Positions 43,353 through 55,100 of a stretch of DNA of 64,000 bases are shown here, piece by piece (position 1 is the stretch's first letter; each line of letters starts with the position of its first letter). This DNA comes from Yponomeuta sedellus (Eukaryota; Arthropoda; Insecta; Lepidoptera; Yponomeutidae). Below the pieces are notes generated by a model. The model was given only the letters and a program-made list of their open reading frames with translations. It did no database searches and was not told the DNA's origin. The position numbers were made by a program, and so were the translations under genes. The stretch is from the NCBI GenBank assembly GCA_934045075.1, contig OW203725.1:25087714-25151713 (forward strand), written 5' to 3'.

Positions 43353-43629
43353 TATCGCGAATCATTCAGAAATACTACGGTTATCTAGTGTAGAATTATA
43401 TAATACCTACCGATTATAATTAAGGCAACTTATGAGTTAGCTATTTCTTGTGAGTGGGATCTCATGCGCCATGTTAGTTTTTATATTCCCTTTGGCTTTC
43501 TTGTATTTAGTGCGTGAACTGGCAACACGCGTGTTTTTAAATATATATTGCTACTGGCGAGAATATATTATTAGCTTTCAGAGATTAAATTACATTGTAT
43601 TATAATTATACATAGTTTAAGATTATGAT

Positions 43630-43890
43630 TATGAGTGGGTAGAACAATCAATAGACTCAGAAGCGAGAGACCAAAGTTCTATTCCCAGTGCGGGCTATAC
43701 CAATGGCTATGTTTTCTAAGTTATGTACATTTATTTGTGAAGTTATAGTAGCAATACTACTAGCTAACGTATTCAAGCTAACATACCTAAGCGCTTGAAA
43801 TTGCACATCCGCTATGGGCACGCGTGATAATCAAGCCCACACTCCTTCTCTCTCTGATGGGCCTGAGACGTTTAATAGGCTACATAAAAA
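43630..43890 (+). repeat. tRNA-like SINE, family B
   Basis: Similar to 832-1142: AGTGGGTAGAAC, B-box-like AGTTCTATTCCCAGTGC, TTTTCTAAGTTATGT and the CT-rich end. Confidence 0.65.
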
Positions 43891-44298
43891 AACCTCCGAA
43901 CTGAATAAATAAATTACGTAGGTTATGGAAAGAAACACTCTTAAAATACTTTAAATTTATTATACATTTTATATTAAAAACAACAGACTCGAAAAACAGC
44001 TACACGACTCGAATCTAACAATGAATAAGTAAGCACTTAAGGTATTAGTGAAACCGCAATCGATGGACTTGCAGCGACGCACTGGAAGCACCATCGACCT
44101 ATGTTGCCATCCGGCCTATAAATGCACCTGCACGTTTCCCCGCACGCCATTTTAACCCTTAACGACTGGGCTACAAACTATAAATTGCGAAAAGCTGCAT
44201 CGATCCTTCGTTTTCCTACAGCGGAAACTGCGCGGCTACTCAGAAATTTGGTGCTGAAAGAAAAACCAGCGAAATCGTATTTACCATTAAAAAAAAAA

Positions 44299-44817
44299 AC
44301 CGGCCAAGTGCGAGTCAGACTCGCGCACCGAGGGTTCCGTACAAACCTGTATTATAGACCTGAGTATTTGGTATGAATTTCAATTTAATACCTCTACGCG
44401 TTTATGAGGAAATGGGTAGTAAGTTTAAAATTATTAAAAAAAAATATATTATGTGATGTAACTAAAAATTTATGGTTTTCGTAATTTTTCCTTTATCTAT
44501 GTTATAAGACGTTGCTTCGTGCCAAATTTTAAGATTCTGAGTTCACGGGAAGCACCCTGTAGGTTTTGATTCCCTTGCAAGTGTCGAAAATTTGCGGCAT
44601 AAACGGCTGTATCTTTTGATTGCGTTAGCTTAGAAGTTTGATTTTTTCACAGCTTCAAGGGACAGTAAACTTGAGTAATTGATATAAATTTCAGCTTCAT
44701 ACCTCCACGCGTTCCTGAGAAAAAGGGTCTTGACAGACGGACGGACGGACGGACAGACGGACAACAAAGTGATCCTATAAGGGTTCCGTTTTTTCCTTTT
44801 GAGGTACGAAACCCTAA
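44299..44817. repeat. Second copy of the 518-bp GGAC repeat
   Basis: Near-identical to 21574-22091, in the same orientation, with one extra GGAC unit in the microsatellite at 44738-44760. High identity points to recent activity. Confidence 0.8.
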
Positions 44818-45960
44818 TCATAAACTCTGCTATTTAAAGGAGTGTGATTAAAAAAAACATTCGTTAGAAATATTTTCAATACAAATATCAATATTATAGA
44901 ACTTCATAGGTACACCGAAGTATTGTAATTATTCTCAAATAGTTACTTTATGTTGTGTGTGAATAAATTATCATAAGTTCATCTTTATTTACTTGGCACG
45001 ACAAAGGGTAGTTGTTGCCAATAATAACTATTTCAGCGTAGAGTGACGTCAGTTAATTATTTAGTAGTAATGAAGGTGAAAAATTAAAATCGTTAAATAT
45101 AAAACAAACTCTATAGGTTTAGGTATAATCAACTTCCTTAAAATGCTACTTTAATCTTTTGTTTATGTTAGGACCATTAATTTAAATAATGATAACAGCG
45201 CCTATTGCGGACTAAAAGAGATGTGCCTGGCGTATAATAACTTGCTTCTTATTATTTAGGACACACAAAGTGTATAGTGTGCTTGCGATCGTTGCGGACA
45301 GAAATGAAGAAAAATATAATTTTCACACCTCCTGCTCGACAATGCCTTATTACATACCGTCAAATATCATCGTAAAGCATAGCCTTGTCTCTCGAGGGCA
45401 ATAATAATGAAGAATTTCCTTAGGGAATAAAGTGATTTGAATTTAGAATGTCAAAATTCGCATGAAAACTATGAAGAAGCCCCGCATTGCAATTCGAAAT
45501 TCGAATTGTTCGAAACTCACCCCTTTTTTCTTTTTTTTTCTGAACTACTGTGTCGTGTGACCGCGCGAAACACCAATAAAAAAAAGAAAAATTTTATTGT
45601 CTCCCAGATGGTGTGAAAAGTAGAGTATTCACCTCTGGAATAAAACATGTCTTAGTCTCGGGCGGTATTAACCCCTGGCTTCAATCAGGACTCTACATAA
45701 CTCCCTCGCTTCGCTCAGGAGTTAAAATTTACTTAACTCGGAGTCCTTCGCTCCGCTCAGGGTTCATGCATAATCTACTATTACACGATAAAATACTAAA
45801 TAGTACGAAGTAAAATGCAACCAACCTACAAGTTCACGATAAAACACCTCCGCCGAAACTATACAACAATACTATCCATTTATGTATTATGTGGGTATTC
45901 ACATAGATCTCGAATAAATCCGAGGTCCCTGCAGTGACGCTTTCAGGTCTGTAGGTTACC
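44818..45960. other. Intergenic DNA upstream of beta gene 3
   Basis: No exon. A local short repeat (CTCCCTCGCTTCGCTCAGGA and a related TCCTTCGCTCCGCTCAGG) lies at 45700-45762. Confidence 0.45.
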
Positions 45961-46112
45961 CCAGCCGCTTCGCAGTAGGCCCCACATCCGAGTTCCCCGT
46001 CGGACATGCGCATTGGGGCGGGTTGCGTAAGCGTTACATAACCGGGGGTTGGGGGGCGCGCGGCCGGCCCGGGCCGCGCCGCCAATCGATCTCCGGCAGT
46101 CTCGCGGCAACC
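45960..46112 (+). promoter_or_regulatory. GC-rich leader and promoter region of beta gene 3
   Basis: A sharp rise in GC and CpG directly upstream of the start codon (GGGGGGCGCGCGGCCGGCCC near 46052). A GC-box-like GGGGCGGG is at about 46014-46021. No TATA box was seen. This fits a broadly expressed gene; the start site is not determined. Confidence 0.5.
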
Positions 46113-49100
46113 ATGGCGGACAAGAAAGTCGTCGAGCAGTACTACGCGCCGCCGCCGGACCTAGGGAAATGGGAGTCCTTCAGGATATTCCTGTACAACA
46201 GCGAGACTGGCCAGTTCCTCGGCCGCACAGGCAGCAGCTGGGGTGAGTTGGATGTTTGACGCCCCCTTTGCAGCACAAAGGCTGACGGCACGCAGCTGGT
46301 GGTGGCGAGGAGCCCTGACATGATGCCGGTAAGAAAAATGGTTCACGTTTCAGATGGTGGTGGCGGAGACGATGGTAAGGGTGGTGTGATGGTGGGTGGC
46401 TTATGCAACGTAGCGGAATTTCTCTATCTAGCAGTTAAATGTCAATGGTTCACTGAAGCTGATGGATTATGTAAAGACATTCGGTGTGGGGTGTTATATA
46501 GATCTGTTTGAGAGTGAAATCTTGAAAGTGATTTTGTTAAAGTCTCTAGCGCAAACTGTTCTGTAGTTCAATTTAGTGTTTTACTTTCTAGATTCTATGA
46601 AATTATCCCCTAATTTAAAAACCTATTTAGAGGCTAAAAATTTCACCCATGCCGGGATTTAAAAAAATTTTTAGCCTCTAAATAGGTTTTTAAATTTGTC
46701 CTTAGCACGGGTTAGTGCATTAAAAATAAAAATAGTATAATTATCCCCGAATGTTATTGAATACGCGGTAAAAAAAACAGTGTCCCACCTCCCTTGCAGG
46801 GCAGCTGCGCGCGCTTTTAGTCCTTCATCCGATCGATCCAAGGACGTACCTTTTGTATTCTACACCACTCGTGATTTCGCGACTATCACCTTTATTTCTT
46901 GTGAAATAAAACCTATTAGTATTTGAGCTATAAGCGCCTGCCTGTCTATTTTAGTCTACAGCGTATTAATTATTAACGATAACGCTAATGAGGTCTGGAA
47001 TAGATAATCGAGGTTAAACTCCAGCCGATCGTTTCTGGAATATTCGCCAAATATAGAGCTAGATGGTACCTATAGTACAGATAGTAACAAGACAACGACA
47101 ATACAAAATAACCTATTTTATCGTAGCGATTTATATTTAAAAAAACCCACAAACACGATTACTCGCGTTTTTTATGTTTGAACAAACGATCAGAAACGTA
47201 ACTCTATATTACAATGAAAAAGTATGTACGCACATGCAATCCAACTGCAAAAACAAGTGACTTTTTTGTGCCACAATTAATGACGAATTTTAGGGTTTTT
47301 ATCCTTTGCTTGGGCCAATGCATCTTGCCTTTTTTTGACCTTTTTGCATCTACTCAATGAGATGATTTATACAGCGTCCAGTGGTATCTTCACTCACACT
47401 AGATGGGTGAAGGGACCACTCCGACGCTGTAGTGCCTGGGACATGGTTTTATAGATGGTGTAGGCTTGCCCAGCACCTATACCATCCTGACAGCTTAGTC
47501 GGCCTAGCCCACAGGAAAGACTAGTCAATACGTGCGGAGCCAACCAAGTCACGGGTTTCCTCACGATGTTTTCCTTCACCGTCTTGCCACATTACAAGAT
47601 TATATGCCAACAGGAAGTGAGAGTTCTAGATAGCAAGTTGATAGTTTAAGGAAAACCACTCAGGTCAAGTCCGTGTCAAACCACGCGCATAGTTGGGTTC
47701 CGTGTTAATCGTCAAAAAATACATACCTTGAATAAGGAGTTTCACTGATATTACGATGTGATCGTTCTTAACTTCCGCAACAAAGAACTTCACCAAAAAA
47801 AAAATATTTTCCATGGAATTTACAAAGTGTCCCTTAAGTTCCGTCGCTTGACTATTACTTTGTTAACTCATAAAGCCTACTTAGCCGTGATAGCTTTCCT
47901 TTGCTACTGTACTAAGTGCTACTGCCCGAGTTGATTTAATATTTATTATGGCGTTACTCAGAATCTTGAAGTTTTTACACTTTCAAGAGACTACTTTCCA
48001 TTTGATCGCTCAATCTGTTTTAAATGAGACTAAGGTAGAGTAAATAAAGGACAGATTTTTCCTTTCGAAAGAACTCCGAAACGAAAAGTATCTTTGTCCT
48101 AGTCATATAGGGTAAAGAAAAATCCCTCAACAGTAAGTCGTAATACGAGTATAAACGTTTATCCCTTTTCAAGTATTATATATTTTATAGTTAACAACCA
48201 AAACGTCGCCGTCTATCACGCTCAGCATCCAAACCCAAATCAATATTCATCTCTCCCTCCTGTCGCTACCGGCAGACAGGGTCGGACTGGGCCTAAGGGG
48301 CCCGGGTGGCATATAGGTTAAGGGTCCTTCCGCACGGATAACATAAGTTCAATCAACAAAGTCTGTCTTTTCGGATACATATAACCTGGCTGTCTTTAAA
48401 GCTAGAGTTATAAATTTATTTTACATCTTTTACACCGGCATTTTACAATTAAGCAAGTAACATCGTAGATCCCTTCTTCACTTACGACCAGGCGTGACGC
48501 GGGCCAAGTGTCATACAACTTACTTTAAAAAAAATATATATTGATTGAGGACTTTATTGTGGCTTGGCCTAAGAACAGGTTAAGAAGTAAATTTTATTAT
48601 CGTCCTATTTTAATTTCGTTTAATGTTCGATATGGGAAAAAATCGCTTGGGGGGCCCACACAGGCCGGGGTCCGAGCGTCAAATGCCACCCTGGCTCCGA
48701 CACTGTAGACGGAACAACCATCTATACATTTACTAGTAAAGTCACCCCTAATTTACTCGTAACTAAGTTGACTGCAGACATGAAGGTTGCTATGTCAACT
48801 GTATATCTAGATTTTATCTAAAGGACAGACAGATCAATCCAGGCGTCTAGGCGTCGATACTGCGCCGGTGTCGGATGTATGCCCTAAAGGCTTTCGCTGG
48901 GGCGAGGGAGGAAATGATCGCTCTGCGCATGTCAGGGGTGGATATTGGTTGAAAGCTAGTGCTAGACTTTTGCAGTCCGGTTATGCAATGACTAAAACGT
49001 AACCCTAAAGCATGGCTTAAAGCTTTCATGTGGATTTTAAATAATTAGTATTCAATTCTTTATTGCACAGGAACTAGTTTTGGTATATACGGATGTTAAA

Positions 49101-52100
49101 TAACATTTTCAACCAGTTAACCTTTGGTTTGGGGAAAGAGGGCTTGGGCAATGCACTATAATTATAAGTACAATAATATATTATTACTTAATGAGCATAA
49201 GCTGTCCAGCCGCGCACCCAACCAAGGAAAATCCGAAGAAAATTACATCGAAAAGTATTCGGACTACTTAGATCAATACTAGATGGTCGCTTGCAACATC
49301 CCATCATACAAATTAAGTTTGTCTAGTGCTGGATTTTACATCCTAAGAAATTAACAATTTAATCAAATCTGTGGTAACTGAATATTCATGACCAGCCGAA
49401 AAGCCGCTTTCTGTAATCTTTAGATATCTCTTAAAACAATGAGACAAAGCGGTACTTCAGTATTTAGGTGCTTAGTGGAATCCTCAATTTAGAAACCGGT
49501 AAAGTATTTACTTAATGAATCCTCAATTCAGATACCGCCGGTTAGTGCGCTCTAACTCGCATCCAATAGGTACCCCACTTACCCTTCATCTAGAATATTC
49601 TAGATGTAGGTAGATGTACCTACGTGTACCTAGTGCAAGGCAAAACGTTGATACCAAAATGAAACTGGGTCATTGAGACACTAATGATGAGCAAGCGAAG
49701 AATGGCACCGATGCGCTAATCAGGGCTGTTATGAAATCCTAATATAGATCTCAAGAAAACAACTTGTGAAAACAACTAAGTGGTCGGGAAAAATGACTCC
49801 GGTAGCGCTGACGACGCAGCACATATTTGTCTTTACCTATTCGCGGTGGCACACGGCTTAGGGTCAAGCCGATGGTGGCCTAAGGTGCATAAATATTACA
49901 AAGGGTTCCGGGCAAAGGCACCGTACACTTTTCTAGGTCGCCGTGTTGCTGACTGTGCACCGCGCACAGTCAAGCTCACGGCTTGTTGCCTGCGCCAAAC
50001 AGTTGGCTTTTGCCTGTCAATAACAACATACGTCTTCAAACATGTATAGTACTACACATCATAAAAGGCCTTTCGGGAATCTTCGTTCACGCAGACTAGG
50101 AAGAAGTGTAACGAAAGTACCCGAAGCTATAAGTACATTCAACATGATCTTTAACCGATACGGTTAAGGTGCAGAATTGATTGCCGCAGTAGCGCTACCT
50201 ATTTCGCTCAAGCTAATATTGCCAAGCTAATAGTCACCTGCATCGATGACGTTGAATCAACCAATAGCAAAAAAGGCGCGAGGCCTGCCACAAAATGAAA
50301 CTATCTGTTTGGTCGATCAACTTGCCGCACATCCAATATTTGGTAATCTGCGCAGGTACATCCGCGAGACTTATTTCTTGTGTAGCACTGTAACTGTTCA
50401 CGGTTCCAAAAAAACATCATGAAGATCTGAACATCAACAACTACTTTCTTCTTCTACCACCGCCCTACAACCTACAACATCTGCTTTGCCACAGAATTGA
50501 GTTGCAGACGCTCTCCTCTGCTCATACAAATACCCTCTAGTTTCGGCCGCACACAGAGGGAACTAGACAGGGAAACTCTCCCCAGAGTCAACGGTCTAGA
50601 TTATTTATTATCTCTCGACCCCAACTTAATTACATAAATACTATAAAAACTTTGGCAGTTGATGATGATGATGATGAGATGATTTATACAGCGTCCAGAC
50701 GTATCTTCACTCACACTAGATCAAGGGTGATGGGCGCATCCGAACGCAGTGCCTGGAAAATTGTTTTCTAGTTAGATTAGGCTAGCCCAGCACCCGATAC
50801 CATCAGCCCAGTACCTCATACCATCCTGATCGCATAGTCGATCTAGCCCACTGGAAAGACAGGACAATATAGCGGGATTCGACCCACGACCTCTCGATCG
50901 ATTACGGGCTGATTGATTGATTGTTCAGCGTGATCGATGGAAAGGCGCTCGTGTAGTATTTTGTGTGAAATGCGGTCAGTATCGTAGGAAGGAAGTCATT
51001 ATCGGCATCCACTTGCAGTCACTGTAGTCGCCGGCATCGGCAGACCCAATTAAATGTGTCGGGATGATGCATTTGCTCATATAGGTACATTAGCATATAT
51101 GTAAGGGTCAATTATACTAAAGATAAAATCGGTCAACATGTGCAGTTTTCTAATACCAAGCAATTTCTAATTCACGCCATATATTTCTGTCTTGGACTTT
51201 CCGAATCCAGTCTTTTGCTGCCACTTTAACCAGGCACTAGAGACTAAGACGTACAATGTATTTGCCTCAATTTGGTATTCTACTAAGCAATAACAGTACA
51301 ATGTCGTTCCAGGTGTATAACCCGCTCAAATTAAGTAGGCATCTCTCGCGAAGAAGATGGAAGCGCGCGAGAGATGCTCGGTAGCTTTTGTAGCACGGGT
51401 TACACTATTGCAATGCGATTGGTTACCAGACTATAGATATTATGAATGAAACGACGTTTACCGGACTAATATAACTCTTTTTAAAAACCTATCTAGAGGC
51501 TGAAAATTCCACCTATGCCGGGATTCGAACCCGCGACCTCTGGCTATCCGTGCCAGCGCTCTTCCAACTGAGCTAATGGGCGACACACCGGCATCAGTGA
51601 AATTTCGAACCTCTTTACAATATTCTCTGTAATACGTACAGGCAGCGACATCTGGCTGAAGTAATTTGCATCACTTGCAATCATGTGAGTACGGCGATAT
51701 TATTTCGATGTAAAACCTAACTGCAAAGTAGGTAAAAATTCAACATTATGCTTGCTAGCCCCCACTTTAATTTGGGACATTCAAAGTACCGAACCAAAAG
51801 TTGAAAGTAATAATAATATTAACTTACACACAACACAAACACCCAGATTGAAGCCACCCGTATAAATGTACGGCAGCCCCCAGTGGGAATCGAACCTACG
51901 ACCTCTGTCTTGGCACCGAAGGGCTCTTGTTTTTATAAATAAGACCATTATTTAATAAAATAATAAGAAACATTATGAACATAAGAAACATTATGATACA
52001 AACTCTCAGTTCAGATAAATTATGTTATTTTCCCCACCTTTTTCCGCAGCTAAAATCCTGCTGTTCTACCTGATCTTCTATGCGGTGCTGGTGGGCTTCT

Positions 52101-55100
52101 TTGCCGCCATGTTGGCGGTGTTCTACCAGACGCTGGACAGCAAGGTGCCAAAGTGGCAGCTGGATGCCTCCATCATAGGAAGCAACCCTGGTAAGGACTC
52201 GGACACATTCCATCATCATCGCCAGTCTTGTTCTAAATTAACGTGCTAATAAAAGCAATAATGATGTCAAACTAGGATATCCTGCGCTATGGTAACCAGG
52301 CAAGGTTGGCATTGCAAACATGAAAATCATCCCGACCGATGCCAATTTTCACAAAGCATGGCTGCATCTAACAGGATTCAAACCGACGATATCAGCTTTG
52401 ATAGTTGAGGCGTGTTGCCGCTCGATGAACGATGCAGTCATCTGGTGGAAGTAGGAATTGAATCAATACCTATCTGGGAAATTAAAGCCTTTTTCTTCCA
52501 ACAAACGCAATGGAGGTTAGCTATCAAGCTTTCTACATTCTTCTTAAATAGACTCGAATATAAATTATAGGTAAATTTAAGGAGTAGAGAGCTCAAGGTA
52601 GACCACCCGCTGAATGGAATTACCAGTTCACCGAAGGAACAACGCATAAATTCCACCAGGTGGTCCATGCAACAATCGACGAGTCTAAATGAAGAGCACT
52701 CTAAGTCAAATCCTAGAATTGTTTGAAATTTTAACAACATAACAAAGGCTTTTCCATTACAGATGAAACATGTTCTTGATATGATTTAAATTTTGGGTGG
52801 TGTCTGCTTAAGCGTGTCCCTCTGTTGCAGGTCTGGGCTTCAGGCCGACGCCGGACTCTGACAACGTGGAGAGCACCCTGATCTACTACCGCGCCAACGA
52901 CAAAGGATCCGTGCTCAAGTGGTCCTCAGTCATTGACCAGTTCCTCGCACGTACGTACATATAGGCTTACATATAGCCGCCTTATCCGGATTGACTTAAC
53001 ATAACAATTACATGGAGGCACATACATTGCTTCTGGCTCCACACTAGGATACCCTGTATCAGGAACCAGAAACAGCGACATCACAAACATGTAAACATCC
53101 AAGACCTGGGTTTTTTTTGTCCCCAGCCGGGGTTTGAAGCCGGGACCTCTCGCATAGTAGGCAGAAGCTTTCCCGCTGCGCCATAGAGGTCGTCGACGTC
53201 GACGATCACTTCCTTTGTGATTTATCTTAGGGGGACTCCTAGAAGAACAAAAGAATAACGAAGACCAAGAGACTCGAAGAAAGGAGAGATAGGGATGTAC
53301 GGCGTCACTGTCGTGTTCCAGACCACTTTGTGGTAATGCAACACGACAGTAATGCCGTCTGTCGCTAAAATAACAACAGTCACCGCTGGAAGAGAGAACC
53401 CGAAGACCGTTGAAGATGGATTCCGGATCTATGACTTATGTAATCATTTCTTTCTGTTTTTCCTAATGTTCATTCAATAAAGAATATTCAATCTATCTAT
53501 CTACTGTCAAGCCCGACTGATGCAAATACACCTCCACTCCGTGTCATTTGACGTTGGTGTTTTTCTGTACTACAATTTCAGCACTTCCTTTCACTACGAG
53601 CTAGTATTTTGGGGTGTGTGCTCTGCCGACTGCCACTTCAGCTTAAGTCAAACCCGATCTGTGATTGAACCCCCATGTTTGAAAGTTCCCCATATTTGAA
53701 AGGTGCATAAGGATGCTAAAATCCGGACTAAAAGTCTACGATGCTAAAATAGTTAAAAATGGCTTAACCTTTTCACTCCCTCTTGAAATCATATTAACTG
53801 CCATACAACACAATCACTTAACCTGGTCCCAAACTAGGATACCCTGTACTATGGTAACCAGGCAAAAACGTCACAAACATGAAAATACACCCTGACTGAA
53901 GCCACTTGTACAAATGTACAGCGGCCGCCAGAGGGAATCGAACCTACGACCTCTGTCTTGGTACCCAAGCTCGTTAACAGCTAGACCAAAGAGGCAGTAT
54001 ATGCAGAGCACAGGCCGTCTCCCAGAAAGAGAATATATAAATATACCTAATATACCTACCGCGGATTGGCATTTTCAAGCGCTGACATTTTTTTAAATCT
54101 CAGACACTTAGGTTTTCTCGCGATATTTTGATTCACGGTAGCAAATGGTATTACTATAATTGCACAATTGTACGTAAATTAGAAAACAAAGTCATTGCTA
54201 CACGCCTGGATTCGAACCCACTACCTTCCGATTGAGAAGCCTACCGCTCCGCTACTCCCTCGCCGAATAGATAAAATTTAAATAATGTAAAAATTATAAA
54301 AAATAATCAATAAATAAACTATACCTGAGTTACAATTGGAATATATCAATATAAACTCTGTGGAAATCACTTTACTCAGAATAACTCAGTACTCAGTCGC
54401 AAGCAATGTTTGTTGGTCGGGAAATTGATTTAGCTACCCGAAGAGAACTTCGGTAACCAGAAGACACCATATTTCTACCGATCCTTCTTTATGTCCTTCT
54501 TAATTGCTTCATATGCTCGTGCGACATTCCTCGCATTGGTCTGTCTTCAAGTCCTCAGTCACTGTTCCGCTATCTCCAGAATATCGCAAGAAAGGAAGTG
54601 GCAGCGGGGAGGCGGCGGGAGCAGAGAACCGCGTACCGTGCTCAGCAACGTCGGCACAACTCAGCGAAAAACAAGTCTGTGACGTCCCCGTCGACGACTT
54701 CCATCCTTGCACCAGCGGGAACCAGTACAACTACGAAGAGGGCGGCCCTTGTGTCTTCCTCAAGCTCAACAAAGTGAGAGACAAGCAAGGAAATGATAAA
54801 ATAAAATATTTTTCGTGGTACCTATTCAGGAATAGGTGAACCAACTTTTAAACCCCTGTATTAAGAGTTCTACATCCTGAATGATTACAATCGTCTACCA
54901 TTTCCAACCAATCGATTTTCATATTAGACTACCTGACCCAGCAAACTTCGTACCGCCTAACAGTCGATTCCTTATTTTTTTTTTTATTTTTGTTTCCGTA
55001 AGAACCATCCTCGTACTACAAAGAATATTCTAAAAAAAGAATTAGCGAAATCAGTTCAGCTGCTCTCGAGATATACGCTTACCAACACATTCAGCGATTC

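Larger units (their letters stand above)
42781..44298. other. Intergenic DNA
   Basis: No exon. It contains the MITE at 43219-43352 and a SINE family B copy at about 43630-43890, listed separately. Confidence 0.45.

Noticed and set aside
46274..46328. Small extra exon of beta gene 3 between CAG and GTAAGA
   Set aside because: The splice borders look good, but its 55 nt break the frame and introduce a stop. It could be a poison exon; without transcript data I do not annotate it.
49780..50049. 89-codon plus-strand open frame
   Set aside because: No domain, no signal peptide and no splice context. It lies in the first intron of beta gene 3 and has no sign of selection that I can see.
52438..52740. 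100-codon minus-strand open frame
   Set aside because: It lies in an intron of beta gene 3, with no recognised motif. Possible transposon debris but unsupported.
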